A stretch of 64,000 bases of DNA from positions 11,241,001 to 11,305,000 of the forward strand of contig JAXDDX010000001.1 in assembly GCA_034670405.1 (NCBI GenBank), read 5' to 3'. Below the pieces are notes generated by a model. It was not told the DNA's origin. It did no database searches and was given only the letters and a program-made list of their open reading frames with translations. The translations under genes and the position numbers were made by a program. The stretch is from Hoplostethus atlanticus. Taxonomy: Eukaryota; Chordata; Actinopteri; Trachichthyiformes; Trachichthyidae. Of this stretch, positions 24,071-37,640 are shown piece after piece. Every line of letters starts with the position of its first letter. Positions within the stretch are counted from its first letter, which is position 1.

Positions 24071-27000
24071 GACAAACAGGCGGAGTGATCTGAGATCTCC
24101 CTTGAAAATTGCTATTATGTGATTGTGAAGTGTTTCATAGTCCATCTACCCATCAATCCAGAGCCAGCATATCAGCATGTTCCCTTTGAAACAACAGGAA
24201 AGCCTTTCCTTTTGAAAAATCGCCATGGCAACACAATCTTACACCTGGAAGTCTGTGCATGTCACCGTATGTGTTTGGCAGCGAAAACTGCTTCTGTCTC
24301 TGTGTGCTCTTGCTTTTCAGCTGCTTCTTTTACTACTTGCTTGTGAGGTTAAGGGGTACACTTTGACATTTTGGCAATTAAGCTCATTGATCAACCCACC
24401 TTTTATGAGATCAGAATATTGGTCCCAATTTCGCTGCTGTGCCTCCAGTATAAAGTTTGCCAATGCATGAGCTTGTTTGGTGGACAATACTAGTTAGCAT
24501 TATTTAAAACATAGGGAACTAGACTCCAAAGCTGGCTGTATAGTCATCCTTCATGATAGGTTAAGGAAGTTGGTGAATTAGATAATGTGACAGTGCACTC
24601 TTTGGAACCTTTAGGATTTGCTTGTTACAGTTACATACATCTCTGTAATTCAACTCCTTTCTGTCCACAGGTGGTTTTGAGACCACAAAAATCACTGCAT
24701 AATCAGACTGGATTAATTTATATTATTTTATTTCTTTGAGTTATACAGTAAATTTACAGACTAGTGAATGAAAAAATATCACATCTCTGAGTTGTTGTTT
24801 CCCCATTTTTAAGATGGTGCTAAAAATTAGCAATTATCATCCATTTGGAAACAGTGTGCTATATCATTAGCAAATGTACAAAAGAGCCACAGAGGCAAAT
24901 TAGTTCTGACTGTCTTCATGTACAACAGTTAGCTCGGTCAAAGAGCTAGTTTACCAATATATTGGTGTATCCCTTAACCTGTGATCTGGAAAAGGCTTTG
25001 CATGAGTTAATCTACTGATAATTTCTCCATTACCAACAGTGCAGTGTTAAAGCCTGGTGTCTGGTCCTGGTCACTAGCTGTATGTGCCTATGGAGGTGGG
25101 TGGTGGTCTCCCCCTACTCAACATTATTCTCTGTTTTTATTACACTTATTGGCTCATTAAATTAAGTTCCACTATTAGATGTGAGAGTGTGCCAAAACTG
25201 TCAGACCACATGCTTTGCCATAGGGCTATTGGTCAGGCACTAATAAACAATTCTATATTTGCGCTGTGCAATACCATGGTAATGTAAATGGATGGATGGG
25301 CAGATGGACATGACATAGAGTCTGACTGGAAGAATAATTTATATAGTAAAATAAATGCAAGTCAATGTAACATGTAGCAGTCAATCTTACTGAAAGCATG
25401 ACAGTCTTAAGAAAAAAAAAATAGCCAAGTATATGATTTGTCTGAAAGCTTCACAGGAAGGATATAAATCTCTCTTTTCCTAAGCATACAAGAGAAGCAA
25501 GCTGGGCTTGCATTCATAACACTTTCATCTCCCATTACAATATTGCCCTTTCGAGTAAATGAGCTTCATGTTTCAAATGTGACAAGCAGGTTTCCAGATG
25601 ATGCATGGATTATTCTCCCTTTCATTATTACCTTCATTCTTATCCACAGTGGACACTGTCCCTAATTTTGGTTGACAACAAATATTGTCTACTGTAAAGG
25701 CACAAAAAGATTAAATGGTTTGCTCTGTGTATTTGAAAAAATGTCCCTTTATCACCCACAATTCAGTCGTCCCCTCAGCTTTCCACAAAAAGAAAAATTC
25801 ATGGGTCACCTGTCAAAGATCTGCAGTTAGAAATATACATTTCTGCAATATTCTGTGGCCTTTAATGAAAGGTAAAATCTAATTTTCTGGAAATGCAGAC
25901 AGAAAATAATGTAGTCTATGTTAATAAATAAACTATATAAGTGTAAATCAAGGGTGCAAAAACAAATTAAACAAATCCATCACTACATTACAATGTGCAT
26001 ATGATACATTTTCAAATATGGAAATGTTGTTTCTTTAATCTAGCTTTAAATTGCTTAACTCATCCCCTTGCTATATTTAACCTATTAATCAAAGGGTAAT
26101 ATTTTAATCAGAACTATTGTCATAAGCCCTATACAAATGAGACAAATGTGATGTGGTGACCTTATGTAATTAATGAATTACCCCCCAACCGCTGTGTTTA
26201 GTGAAATGCCTTTGCACAGGATAATGACATTTTTTTTTAAATCACTGGTTCCCTATATACAATGGTATAAGATTTTAAAATGTTTTACTTCCTGATTTAG
26301 AAAAACAAAAATCCAGCAAAAATGCATTCAAAACCTTCCTCTATAGATTCCACTACTGCCACCATTTTTCATGACAGGAGGAAGATTGTATGTCTAGAAG
26401 AAGAAGAAGAGGAAAATCGAATTTCAGGTAAATAATTTCATCTGAAATTACAGAGACTTTGTTTCACTTGGGTTTAGTTTTATCAGGGGACCTCTGTAGA
26501 AAATACACAAGGTCATTTTTACTGTTTGTAATTTTTTAAAGTTTTTACAAATTACAGACTTGGCAGTTCACCAGCAATCTCCACAATTATTATAACCGAG
26601 CCAGTTCACGACACACAAAAACACATGATTTTTTTAAATCATGGCCAGTACATTCTACTGCTTTCTATTTGAAGATGCAAGATCAGCTCCTTGTCTCTTG
26701 CTAACTAAAAGCTCATCTCCAAACTGTCCTTTTTATCCAAGGTTGTTTCAACCCAGCTGATATCTTTTATGACTCAAAATAAAATGTTTGAAAAAGTGAA
26801 ATCAGATTTTAGAGCATAGCACAGAGAATGCTCTACTGAGAGTGACCCATGACTTTCTTTTAGCAGTGGATGACAGGGATTGAAAAGCAATTTACATTAC
26901 AAAGCATAACTTTTTGGTAATTTTGTTGAACCTGTCCAACTTGTCCAATTCAGACCAATTATCCTCTTGAGCTTCATATGAAATCACATCACTAAAGCCT

Positions 27001-27080
27001 AATTTATTTATTACATAGTATAACATAGTTTTCTTTCTTTCTTCCTTATTATTACACATTTTTAAGTAAGTCCTTTAGTT
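24071..27080. other. no recognised gene
   Basis: About 3 kb of AT-rich DNA. It contains an AAG trinucleotide run at 26396-26412 and an ATTA-rich segment near 26165-26185. No exon or transposon was recognised. Confidence 0.55.
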
Positions 27081-27102
27081 CAATATTGAATATTCAATAT
27101 TG
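27081..27102. repeat. perfect 22-bp AT-rich palindrome
   Basis: Reads caatattgaa / tattcaatattg, identical to its own reverse complement. One of several inverted repeats within 500 bp. Confidence 0.9.
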
Positions 27103-27501
27103 TAAGCTAAAAATGCCCTAAAAGTTTCAACCTAAAAGATTTAAAGACGTAAATGATGATTTGTAGTTCCATCAAGAGGATTGTACTTGCAAAACGTGTT
27201 TTGCAATCCCATTTCTGGATTTACAGAACAGAGTTTGGGTTTGCAAATGTCAATGTTTAGACAGTAATTTATATGCGCACAACTCCAGGGGTGGAATCAG
27301 AGCACCACTGCAAATCTGGCCCTACTGAATCGGGCCCTATGTGATTATCACAAGTTTGTTAAATTCAAGGACATAGATCTTAAACATGACATCATATAGT
27401 TCTACAAAAAACATCTGTGGCTGAATTTTTCCCTTTAAGACGTTTTATTCAAAAAGTTGTATGCTTAATCCAGAGGGATTCTGAAAGCTTTACAGGACTT
27501 C

Positions 27502-27566
27502 TACCTGAATATTATTGGACTCAAAAATGTCAATCATGATTTTTTGAGTCCAATAATATTCAGGTA
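27502..27566. repeat. perfect 26-bp inverted repeat with 13-nt loop
   Basis: The left arm 27502-27527 (starting tacctgaatattattgg) and right arm 27541-27566 (ending aataatattcaggta) are exact reverse complements, separated by 13 nt. The homology stops abruptly outside the arms. The stem is a plausible RNA hairpin if transcribed, but also fits a template-switch inversion or the core of a fold-back element. Confidence 0.9.
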
Positions 27567-28029
27567 TTCTTTTGCAATCCTATTGTGGATCTACTCCTTT
27601 AAGTCCTTTAAGATTTATTCTGAAGTAGGATGGATTCTGATTGGATTCTTAAAGGATTTTCCTATTGGATTACCAAAAAGCTTTTTCACTAAGGATGTAC
27701 TCAACAAAAGGTCAACAAAGCTCCTTCTTTTTTCTTTCCATCTACGTGTCTATCTGTTGTGCTAGTATCAATAGTTGTCCTGGGAAGTCTCGTCAATAAA
27801 ACCATAGAGGACACATTAAAAAAGGAAAATTCTCTGCCTTTGCTCCAGGCCTGCACAGTGAAAGAGAGTGGAAGTGAGAGAAATTGAACTCTGCTATCAG
27901 AGCTGGTTCAGCTGTAGACTAATGGTACATAGTTAAGTTAGAATAGGAAGCACTAGACCCTTGACAAACCAGGTTTGTAATCACACCCTTAACAATGAAT
28001 CAACAAGAATGTGTCGGAGTAAGAGAGAA

Positions 28030-28074
<45 letters not shown>
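28030..28074 (+). repeat. composite (CA)n-(GA)n microsatellite
   Basis: CA run 28030-28041 directly joined to GA run 28042-28074. Confidence 0.95.
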
Positions 28075-28077
<3 letters not shown>

Positions 28078-30126
28078 TAGTGTTTGGAGTTCCCAGAACT
28101 GTACATGTTTTATGATGTTTCATTGTGCATTGGGTACTATATTCGAGGATCAATACTGCCCATTCTACCTGTTGAACTACCTGAGCTGTCTGGTAGAAGT
28201 CTGATGTCAATACATTTTCCACTGCAGTATTCAACACGGCAAAAAGCAAAACAAAACAAACTAACAAAAAAAACTGTTACAACTTTGTTCAAACAGTGAA
28301 GAAAATAAATTTCATTCAGTGCAATGGATTCATGTAGCAAAGCAGACAGCCATGGAATCATGAATCAATGTAACAACCTTTAAGCAAGCACCCTGAGCAT
28401 GATTTTAGTGTGCTTACTTTTGACCTTGCTTGAGGAACCATTTGCCAGGGGTTGCTAGGGGTAACCACAGCCTGCTAAGAGGGTTAAACTCCCCATACAG
28501 TCTCTAGATGTGGAAAGGAGAGGAAGGGGGAGAAACATAAAGCAGGGATGGATGATTAATGTAACGCACATTGCTGCTATAATTTTTAAAGATGGCAACA
28601 CGAGAGATATTGATACCAGATTAATTATTTACTGAGGCACTCAGATCTGTACAGCAGCAGCGATTATCTGAATGTCTCAAAGGTGCTACAACTGTTCACT
28701 CACTGTTCATTCATATTCTGAAAAAATATACTATTCATGAAGTGAGCGCTTCTTTTTACTCTCTTCATGTACTCTTCATTTAACCAGGTAGTCCCACTGA
28801 GATTAAAGGTCTCCTTTTCCACCCCTGGAGTTGTTTTTGTTTTTGTTTTCCTTTTTCTTTTCTCATGCTTTCTCGGTCACAAGCTGAACGCAACAAGAGC
28901 TGTAGCCAGTAGATGAATCTGTACTTTTACTGATTTAAAAACAGCCCTGGGGATCCCACAAATGAGTCACATTTGGCCTTATAGAAGACAATGATACAAC
29001 TGGAGGTCAGGTGTCCACCAAAGTCGGAAGCCCTGCAGTCAGAAAGAGCTAAAAGAACAAGGTTAGACGCTTAACTACAAAAACAAATAAAGTACCATGT
29101 GTGGGTGCTCGTTTGCCCTACAGAGAAAGCAATGTCTGCAAATGTCCTTTAAACATTTTTTCAGACATTTCTTTTCAGACATATTTTCAGTGGCCTTTTT
29201 TTTTTTCTTTTTCTTTTTCCCACGGTGCTGTTGCCATGGTGCCATGGGCATCAAGAGGCAAATTCAGGTCGCAAATGTACAAATCACTTCCTGTGTGCCA
29301 GAGAATGAATCACTATTGTGTTATATCGATTGGTGACAGACACTATAGCACCTCTGAAATTTATTTGACATCTTTGACATCTGAGGAAAAATCTCCTTTT
29401 TTTCCAATGTATGTTATAAGAAACACACATCACACCACACACCACACATGGTTATGAATTGGTCACAATTATTAGCTTACATATTTTCCATGTAACATTT
29501 GTACATGTAACAGCTTGGCCATGTCCACTAGTTTCTTAATACGTCCATAACCATAGCAGCCTGTACCTCTGAAAACAGTTTCCCATCGTGTCTGCTGTAC
29601 ACAAGCAGGTAAGATGCTTGTTGTTTTTTCACAGTTCTCTTCCTGATGCTCCTGCCCTGTTTCTGGTCCTGCATATGTCCTAGTAATCACTGTAAAATAT
29701 CCCTGTGCTGTTCTCTGATTGGCCTACCAGAGCAGCACTCTCAGTTGTCACTTCTTATTCGGGAATGATAGGATATTCATGCCCTCAGACAGGACAAGAT
29801 TTGATTGGAATATCACTGGTGTGCACCGAACACCCAGACATGTCCATCCAGACAGGGACTGCAGAATGGTTGCTGAAATTTGTTTGAAATGGAAACAAGT
29901 CGTTTTTTGGTGGGCAACACAGCATCTATTGTTTTTTGATTAGAATGTACACACAAATACAGATAGAGATCATATACCAAAACTCAGACCCAAGACTTAC
30001 TGTATAGTAAGACACGCTCTCATAACTTGAGCTGTTTTTTTTCTCCATTGAAAACTAGTTTCCATCATATGAAACACTAGCTTCTGAATAGAGGTATTCC
30101 AGTTATCAGAGGAAATATTGTTTGTT
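28075..30126. other. no recognised gene
   Basis: No exon recognised. Contains the repeat fragment at 28775 and a T-rich tract at about 29197-29219. The overlapping plus frames at 29097-29457 are not recognisable. Confidence 0.5.
28775..28830 (+). repeat. dispersed vertebrate-repeat-like fragment
   Basis: The words ttaaccaggtagtcccac and tgagattaaaggtctcc resemble an interspersed repeat common in fish genomes (TTAACCAGG...CCATTGAGATTAAAATCTC type). Recognised from memory; no ends or target duplication visible. Confidence 0.4.
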
Positions 30127-30135
30127 TGTGTGTGT

Positions 30136-30190
<55 letters not shown>
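30127..30190 (+). repeat. (GT)n microsatellite, ~64 bp
   Basis: The longest GT run in the window, with a single G interruption near 30136-30138. Long alternating purine-pyrimidine DNA is prone to Z-form and length variation. Confidence 0.95.
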
Positions 30191-30191
<1 letters not shown>

Positions 30192-31069
30192 TCACTGCAT
30201 GACAGGCAGAGAAATGAAAAAGAGCTTTGCATATTTATAGCATGGCAAGGTTCAAAAGACAGGGGCCAACAATAGAGTCGTGCCTGCGTTATTAGTCTGA
30301 TCCCTCTGATAATCCCTGTGATGTCTTTCATTACTCAAACAATAAGCTTCCTCTATTTGATGATACACTGATTAAAGTTACTCTTGTTTTTTGCAATCTC
30401 TTTCATTGCAAAGTTTTGGTCGGGTCAGTGGCCGCACAGTGAAGACACCATGTCAGAGTCTGGACCACCAATGTTTATGTTTATCCCTACATATTAAAGA
30501 ACCCAAGTTGTTCCATATCCATGATCCACATTCACTTTTTTGGATGAACACAGGAAACGTATTGAACACAGGCGGTGACAAGCTTTCTCTAAAGGGCAAC
30601 TACCCCATGACTTTGATTAATCAGCCTCATTGGAAAGATGTCACATGTTCTTTATTTTCTCATACAGTGTGGCAAGCAGAACAGATGGTATCTGGGAGTA
30701 ACATACTCTCATTAGGAGGTCCAGAATCTGCATATCTGAGAGGGGAAACGAGAAAAAAAAAGGGGAGGGGGGCAAAATCCTCTGAGTTTTGGCACAGAAC
30801 AACTCTCTGACCTTCTGTCCAGTCTGCTGGCCGACAGGCAGGAATAAAAGGATGGAGCAGGGAAGGGAAACTGACAGCCTCTCAGGAGCAGAGAGCTCCA
30901 CATCTGAGTCGGCCTAATCAGTAATCACTGATATGTTGCTTTCACCTTTTACAGGGCTTTGGTTAGGAGAGAAAATCAATGAACAGGAATACTCCCCATA
31001 CAAATACAAAGGTTGAGTCCCTACTGTAACCACATTCACAATAATCACTGCTGCCATACCCATTGAGTG
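30191..31069. other. no recognised gene
   Basis: A 139-codon plus frame (30391-30810) and overlapping minus frames lie here. None shows a known domain, and the plus frame ends in low-complexity Lys/Gly/Arg from an A/G-rich tract. Confidence 0.5.
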
Positions 31070-31095
31070 GGTGGAGTGGGTGGAGGTGGGCACTG

Positions 31096-31143
<48 letters not shown>

Positions 31144-31220
31144 TGTGAATGGTGGATGGAGGAGCGCACTGTTTATGTGTGTGTGTGTGTGAGTGGAGGA
31201 GGGCACTGCTCATGTATGAC
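31070..31220 (+). repeat. three-copy minisatellite with expanded GT runs
   Basis: A unit of roughly GGTGGAGG...GCACTGCTCaTGTGTG occurs three times (starting near 31078, 31151 and 31193). The first copy carries a 43-bp GT run (31099-31141), the second a short one (31177-31191), the third almost none. Confidence 0.8.
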
Positions 31221-34200
31221 AGCATTCAATAGGCCAAGGCAAATTACGTAGTGCTGAGAACATGTTTGATAAAGGAACAAATCCTCAACCATGCAGACTC
31301 AATAATTTCAATCAAATATGATTAATGAGTTCATTACGAAAAAAAACGGAAAACATTTCAAACCAGCCTGCAATATGTACCCACCAGCATGCAAAGCATA
31401 AAAAGGTCAAATCCCAGTGATTAATCCCAAGTTTGCAGAAACGTCATTGAAAAGACATGAAAAAAACAGATTTTGTATGTTTCCCTTCATCTCTGCATGG
31501 TTTGGAAGTGATTTTGCCTTTGCTCTCTGTGTTTGTGCGTGTGAGTGTGTTTCTGTTACTCCTCCACCAATGAGGAGGTGTTGGCCTTTCGTGTACCTAA
31601 CGCTATCTGGCAGCTAAATGGCATGGCATGTACCTTGACTGACAGGTGTCAAAATGTCAGCGCCAATCACTGCCTCTGTTTCAAATTCATTGCATCCCTT
31701 TACAGCATGTTAACTTGCTGTTTCCCGCATTGACAGGTAACTGCATTGGTGAAATGTTTTCCATTTGGATAAATGAATGAAATATGGCCGTTGCTGTTAT
31801 TATGCCCTAAAATCCTTCTTTCTGGTCATGAGTACACTTCATTGGATCTGATCTCTTCTACTCCACTTTTGTTTTGTTTGTTTGCTCTCTCGTGAATCAA
31901 CCCTGCCCATAGCTCTGCAGCCCTTCACCTCTTACTCTCATCCCGCTATAGCGTCAACAGATGGGGAGTCATTTGCTGCCCTCCATATTGAGTGTGCTTG
32001 ATTCGCCAGTTTATATGCCCTCAAACCTGACTTTCAGACAAAACTAATGAACCCTGAGGGAGGGGGCCCATACCTTTTTCAGGCTGCCCATCCTCTACCT
32101 CCTACTCAAGTCTCTATTTAGGACTCTACTGTGACTGAAAATGAAGAGGTAGCACTTAATGGAAGAAGGTTTGGGGTTGGAGGTAAAATAACGGAAATTA
32201 CTTATGGCACCGATAGGCTGGTGGAGCGAGCAAAAACTTGATTTAAAAAAAGAAACAAGATTTTGTTGAAGTGGATATTCTAATGAAATGTTTGAGAGGA
32301 TGTAGAGAATAGTTTTTAGGCAGGTATGAGTGTAATTTACTTAAATCTAGAGCCATGGGGAAAGATGGAAAATGTATTTTTCTTTTCTTACATTTGTTTT
32401 CCTAATTCACTGAATAATGTTATTGATACTGGCATCTTTATATATCCTTTATAAAGTAAATAGGATTTTGGTAGAGTTTCAGCACTCCCAGGTTTACAAA
32501 GTAAAAAGAGTTCCATATCAATTTCCCAGCCCAACTCACATCCACCCATCCACCCACCCACGCTTCCCTCAGCCCTCAGCTAACGACCTCCTCGTTACTG
32601 TGCTTGTTGCTTTCCAGACCCCACCTCCTGTGGAAAGGACTGATGTGGCTTTATGCCCCCGGACCTGCCAACGGGAAAGTGGCCTTGTAGAGCCCTTGTA
32701 GTTGGTTCTGACTCATCCTGTGCCTCACAGAACACCCACAGCAACAGTCACAAACCTCAGTGAAGTTCACTCAGGTAAAAGTTAGACGCTTTTGAGCCAG
32801 CAGGCCAAGCTATAAACACTTGATGCTGACTGCAAGAGTAAAAGCAGTCCCCAGGACTATCTCTCACCCAAACTACGGAGGTGAAAGGAGAGCTGCTTTT
32901 ATCCCAGTAGCAGTTCACTGTACTGTAAATAAACAACCAAAGATGAAAACAACAGGCCCAGATGGGCTAGTTTTACTGGTGGGACTATTTATTTATTTCA
33001 TTTTCAGCTTTGAAAGGAACAAATAGGAAGAGCCTTAGCAAAAACAGACCACAACATTAATTGTATTAAGCCATCCATGTGTGTACACAAAACCATTATT
33101 TTATATGATACACCACAGTACAAATTTGGAGCCCTACTGTGGCCCACTGGCACCCAATGCCATGCCAAAATGGCACACTTCCTCCTCCCAGTATCCATAG
33201 ATAAGCCTGCAATTTATGTACCGCCTAGTATATAACCCTTGCCTTTAGAGCTACCTCTGTTTTTTTTTACCATGGATATCATGCTATCCTAGATGCTATC
33301 CTACACACTAAAAGAGCACAATACAACCATTTGCAATATGAAATGAAATGCCAATCGCTATGGAGTACAAAACAGTAAGAAACATCTGTTAGGTAAGCAA
33401 TATTTGAATTGCAAATCATATAAACGTTTATAAAGCATATTTGTAAAAAACAAAAACCCATATGAGCGCAATATGGAGAGGAAGAGGGAGATAAATAGCA
33501 GGAGAGTTACCTAGTTAGGCCTAGCTACTAGATAGATAGATTTATTTATTTATTGACATTCTACATTTCTCAAACTGAACACATCTCTCCAATGCTTCAA
33601 GAAAATACACAACTCTCCTTATGCTTTAACAACACCAAGCCATATGCTACCACTGAATGCTTTGGAGACCACAAATCGCCGCAAGTAAAGCTGCAATTCA
33701 TGAAGGCTGCAAGGGAAGAAAACACATCTCTGTATCACACTGGCCCATTGCCCTCCACTTACAGTTCTGCATCAGTACTCAGTTCACGTGAGAGGGGCAA
33801 GTCTTACTTTTCTTCTTCAACCAGGAAGGATAAGGTGAAGACATCCAATTTCACCAACAATTTCCACCAACCCTGACTATCTGCTTTGGTAGCAGAATAG
33901 CATATATGGAATGAAAAAACAAAATTACGAATGAATGGAAAAATTAATACAAATGATCTCCTTCTCTTTTGAAAATGTTTCTAATTTATAATGGAGTCCC
34001 TCAACTCAATGTCTTTGGATAGGGAATTTATTTCAAGAATTTTCTGGCCATCTGTGCATTGTATTCCCAAATATGGCAAATATAGTACTTGGGGACCCCA
34101 TGTGTGTTGTCATTCTACTGCACACATGCAACTGAATTGAATCTAGGCCTGTTTTCAACTATACAGATTTTATAAACCGTGAATTGTTTAATCTCAGGCC

Positions 34201-34964
34201 GAGTTCTTTCTACACCTCAGGCCTACACCTCAAGGGACAAACCCTTGAATTAGTAAGTATTTAATGCAATAGTAACTTACAGCATCTGCCCACTTCCACA
34301 TCTCCCACCTTGAATCAAAGTTTCAGAAGGCAACATAGGTGATGCAAGAGTAGCATTTTTCACTGATATTATTGCAAATAATTGCCACAATTCTAAAGTC
34401 TTGTTCAATACAATGTATTTGATGTGTGATGAGTATTTGACTTATTTTTCAGTAGACATCCAAGGCTGGATTTATGTGTTACCACAGTTGAAAATTCTGG
34501 TGTATGAGCTCTTTGGAATTTAATAGGAGACACTATTTCACATCTTCACAGATTTCCAGTCAGTTCTCAGGCTGCCCTCACAGGCTAATCTTTTAGGATT
34601 AGCAACTACTTGACATTGTTCAAAGTTTTAATCATTTCATATGTGTGTGGAACTCAATACAATAAACTATCATTTTGACCAACCTGTGCCAATTTGCCTA
34701 AAAAACTGGGAAGATGTTACTGACACTGAAAGCGTTTCATTTATCTCCTCGTGTAGCTCCATTGGTCTTTCTGGGCCCTATTTTCCCTCTTCATTCATGG
34801 CCCCATTTAACCAGATCATGGTACAATACTACTTTTTACTTTTATTGTTACGCAACCTATACCTAGCTATGCCTGCCCTTAAAACACAGAGGTCAGAGCA
34901 GCTTAGCTACCCTAAAATGCCGCACAACCATCATAAAAATGCCTTACTCCCTGTCCCATAAAGT
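31221..34964. other. no recognised gene
   Basis: About 3.7 kb without a recognisable exon. Small items: a CCAC/CCCA-rich stretch at 32525-32565, a GATA/TTTA tract at 33530-33555, and frames such as 33553-33876 without known domains. Confidence 0.5.
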
Positions 34965-35345
34965 TGATTGATAATACTAGTTGTGAGCTGCCTGCTAATG
35001 TCAAGTCAGTCAGTTTTTTAATCCTGTGTATAAATGGAGAAATTAATCTATGTATGCTTTATTTCTTCTTGTTTAGATTATCTCACTCTACTCAGGTTGA
35101 ACTCTTTCTCAAAAATGCTGAAACAAGGCTTTTTACCAGAACTAGGAGATGTGATTACATAACCTCTTTTCAGCCTCCATGCACTGGTTTCCTGTTTAGT
35201 TTAAGAACTAATTTTAAAGATTTCACTGATAAATTTTAAGGCACAGTGGTGTCTGGCCCCTGGCTATATCATAGACCTTTTAATCCTGTAGAAGCCTGAG
35301 TATCATCTGAGATCCCTGGGCCCGGCCCTCAACATCCCTTTTGTT
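34965..35345 (+). pseudogene. LINE (non-LTR retrotransposon) C-terminal relic
   Basis: The plus frame 34964-35239 contains FLKNAETRLFTRTRRCDYIT, which matches the C-terminal block shared by many teleost LINE polyproteins (pattern NAA-RLLTRTRR-DHIT followed by SLHWLP). The homology then drifts between frames. Upstream, an AFISSCLDY-like segment is seen only by frame change near 35058, and downstream a LAPGYI-like segment near 35258. It has at least two frame disruptions, an early stop, and neither the endonuclease nor the reverse-transcriptase catalytic core. It is an old 5'-truncated copy, as is usual for LINEs. Clade assignment (L2/CR1-like) is tentative. Confidence 0.7.
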
Positions 35346-37640
35346 CATTCTGTAGTCTAAATGGAAAACAAAGGCTAGTAAGGAGCAATGCCAAATAATT
35401 TCTAATAATTTTTAAGAAAGACAATGATTTGATGTTTATCCTGTTACAGCCATTACCTTGAAGAAAAAAAGAAAATACAATATCATTTAGCTGTAGCTCA
35501 GGTCTGCAGATTCTTCCCATGCCTACAATGTCATTGCCGTTTCATGAATGCCTCAAAAAAATGCAGGCTTTTAGCTTATGTATGATGAAAAGGAACTTCA
35601 TCAGGGGAGGCTGAGAGATGTCGCTTCCGCCCTAATTGCATAATTTTGAGGGCTCTGATCTACACTTCTGTGGTTTGTGTACTTTATGTCCATTTTATAT
35701 ATGTACCCTTCATGGATGGTAGAAGAAGAAAAATTCTGAGAAATCCTTGTTTTAATGGGAAAGTTTTATCCTCAAGTGATTTTACGAAATGGCTCTTTAT
35801 CATTCTCAAAGATGAGTCAATCAGCGTAACAACCTGTGTTGGACAAAGACAGGTCCATGAATTATGAAGTTACATTAAATCTCTGCATCATGCAGCTAAG
35901 ACTGAGAGCAGAATTCTGTCAGCATGGAAATGGAAAATATGCTTAATTTATATTCAGACTGAAGAAACCCTGGCATTGAACATCCATTTAGTTGAAATCT
36001 TTAGTAATTAGTAATTTCACTGCCTATGTACAACACATTCAATAGCAGACCATGTTATACATTCTGACAAAAAGTCAGTCCGGTCGCTTTCCAAATCTTT
36101 AAAATGTTGTTTAATGCCTGACGGTGAAGCCCCCTTTTGACCTACCCATACATTTTGATGTTCAATGTTTGCTTTGTACAGTTACCGTAACCTTATGAAA
36201 AATGACATTCAGATAAAGTAAGGAGAGAGGATTCATAACTAGATTAAACTTTTGTCCCACCCTTTTCCCCATGTCGTGTGCTTCGTTTGCACTGCAATCC
36301 CAGCATCCACTGCACAGCGAATTGCTTACTTCTCGTGGAAAATGAATGGATGTGGAATTGGTTGCCTCTGCTGCCAGTTCTGCATATTTAAATCTCTTCC
36401 CCTCGTTTGCCTCGTCAACTTGGTCTTCCCAGGCGACAGTAAGCTCAATACAATAAAAACATATCCGCCTCTCTGACCAGCAAACAGCAATTCTGCTCTT
36501 AAACTAGTGCTTACAATCTCCATCGGCACAGTTAACTGAAATATGATTGCCCCCCCCAATCTACTGAAGGCTACTGAAGCCACTGAAGCCTCGATTGCCC
36601 TAGTAAAGACGACCCTCACGGGTGTAACGGCTTTAAAATCTCCCAAGAGTCCCATTATAATATTACGTAGCTAGTTAGTTAGCTTAGCTAACGTAACTTC
36701 GGCAGACGAGTGAATAGCTATGACTTTCCCATGTTATTCAGCAGCACCACCACATAAATAAAAAATAGACAAATATTACTTCTTGCTGTTGTTTTAAAGA
36801 TTGAAGGCACAATCACTTTTCCCAAATAGGCTACAATACCATGTGGTGTTTGAGAATGTTAACTTAGCGATCTGATCCAATGACGTTGGGAATTTTAAGC
36901 TGTAGAATGGTGTATACCGTTACGTTTGTATTGAAACAAAACAACGTTATTTTGGGGTGTGGTGGGAGAAATTAAGCCCCTGAGTCATACAAGGTATTCG
37001 CTCTATTTGCATATCTAAAAAACAGATTCACAATTGAATGATTCTGCCTTTAATCAGACCAGACCATAGCTATCAAATGTAGCTTTGTGTAGCTAATATT
37101 AATGGCTAAGTTAGTGACTTAATGGTTTGTATTCATTTTTTAGGGATAATTTAGTGGAAAAAAATAAAGAATGAAAAGGGGACAGAGTCAGACACAGCAG
37201 ATCGTTTCACTATGAACACTCTTGATGATGAAATAACAGGGACTAATCTTTAGTGTATTTATATTTTTAGATATTTCACAATCCAGAGCGGTGGGTCCCG
37301 TGTGACAGTGCAGTTAACCAACATGAACAGACACAGATTTCAAGCTCAGAACATGGAGTGCAGAGAACACACACACACACACACACTGCAATGTTTGTAT
37401 TGAAAATAAAACAAGTTAAATTAATAATTAATGCCTATGTGATGTTTTTTATTTAGTAGAACAAAATTGTGTTGTCCTATCCATGCAAAACAGTTATTCA
37501 ATACAAAACAATTTCCGGGCTCTTGTGCAGTGCCACTTTTCATGTAATACCACCTGTATTAGGGCACAGGGCACTGCAATCAAAAAATGTTTTATTGCAA
37601 GTAAAATAAATTTGTGATTAAAAATGTATTAATGTGAATC
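35346..37640. other. no recognised gene
   Basis: Mostly AT-rich. A modest rise in CpG at about 36590-36710 sits over a 109-codon minus frame (36326-36655) with no recognisable domain. A short CA run lies at 37369-37386. Confidence 0.5.

Noticed and set aside
36326-36655. 109-codon minus frame in a slightly CpG-rich segment as a possible gene start
   Set aside because: No TATA box, donor site or known domain, and part of the frame covers a poly-G run and simple TACTGAAG repeats.
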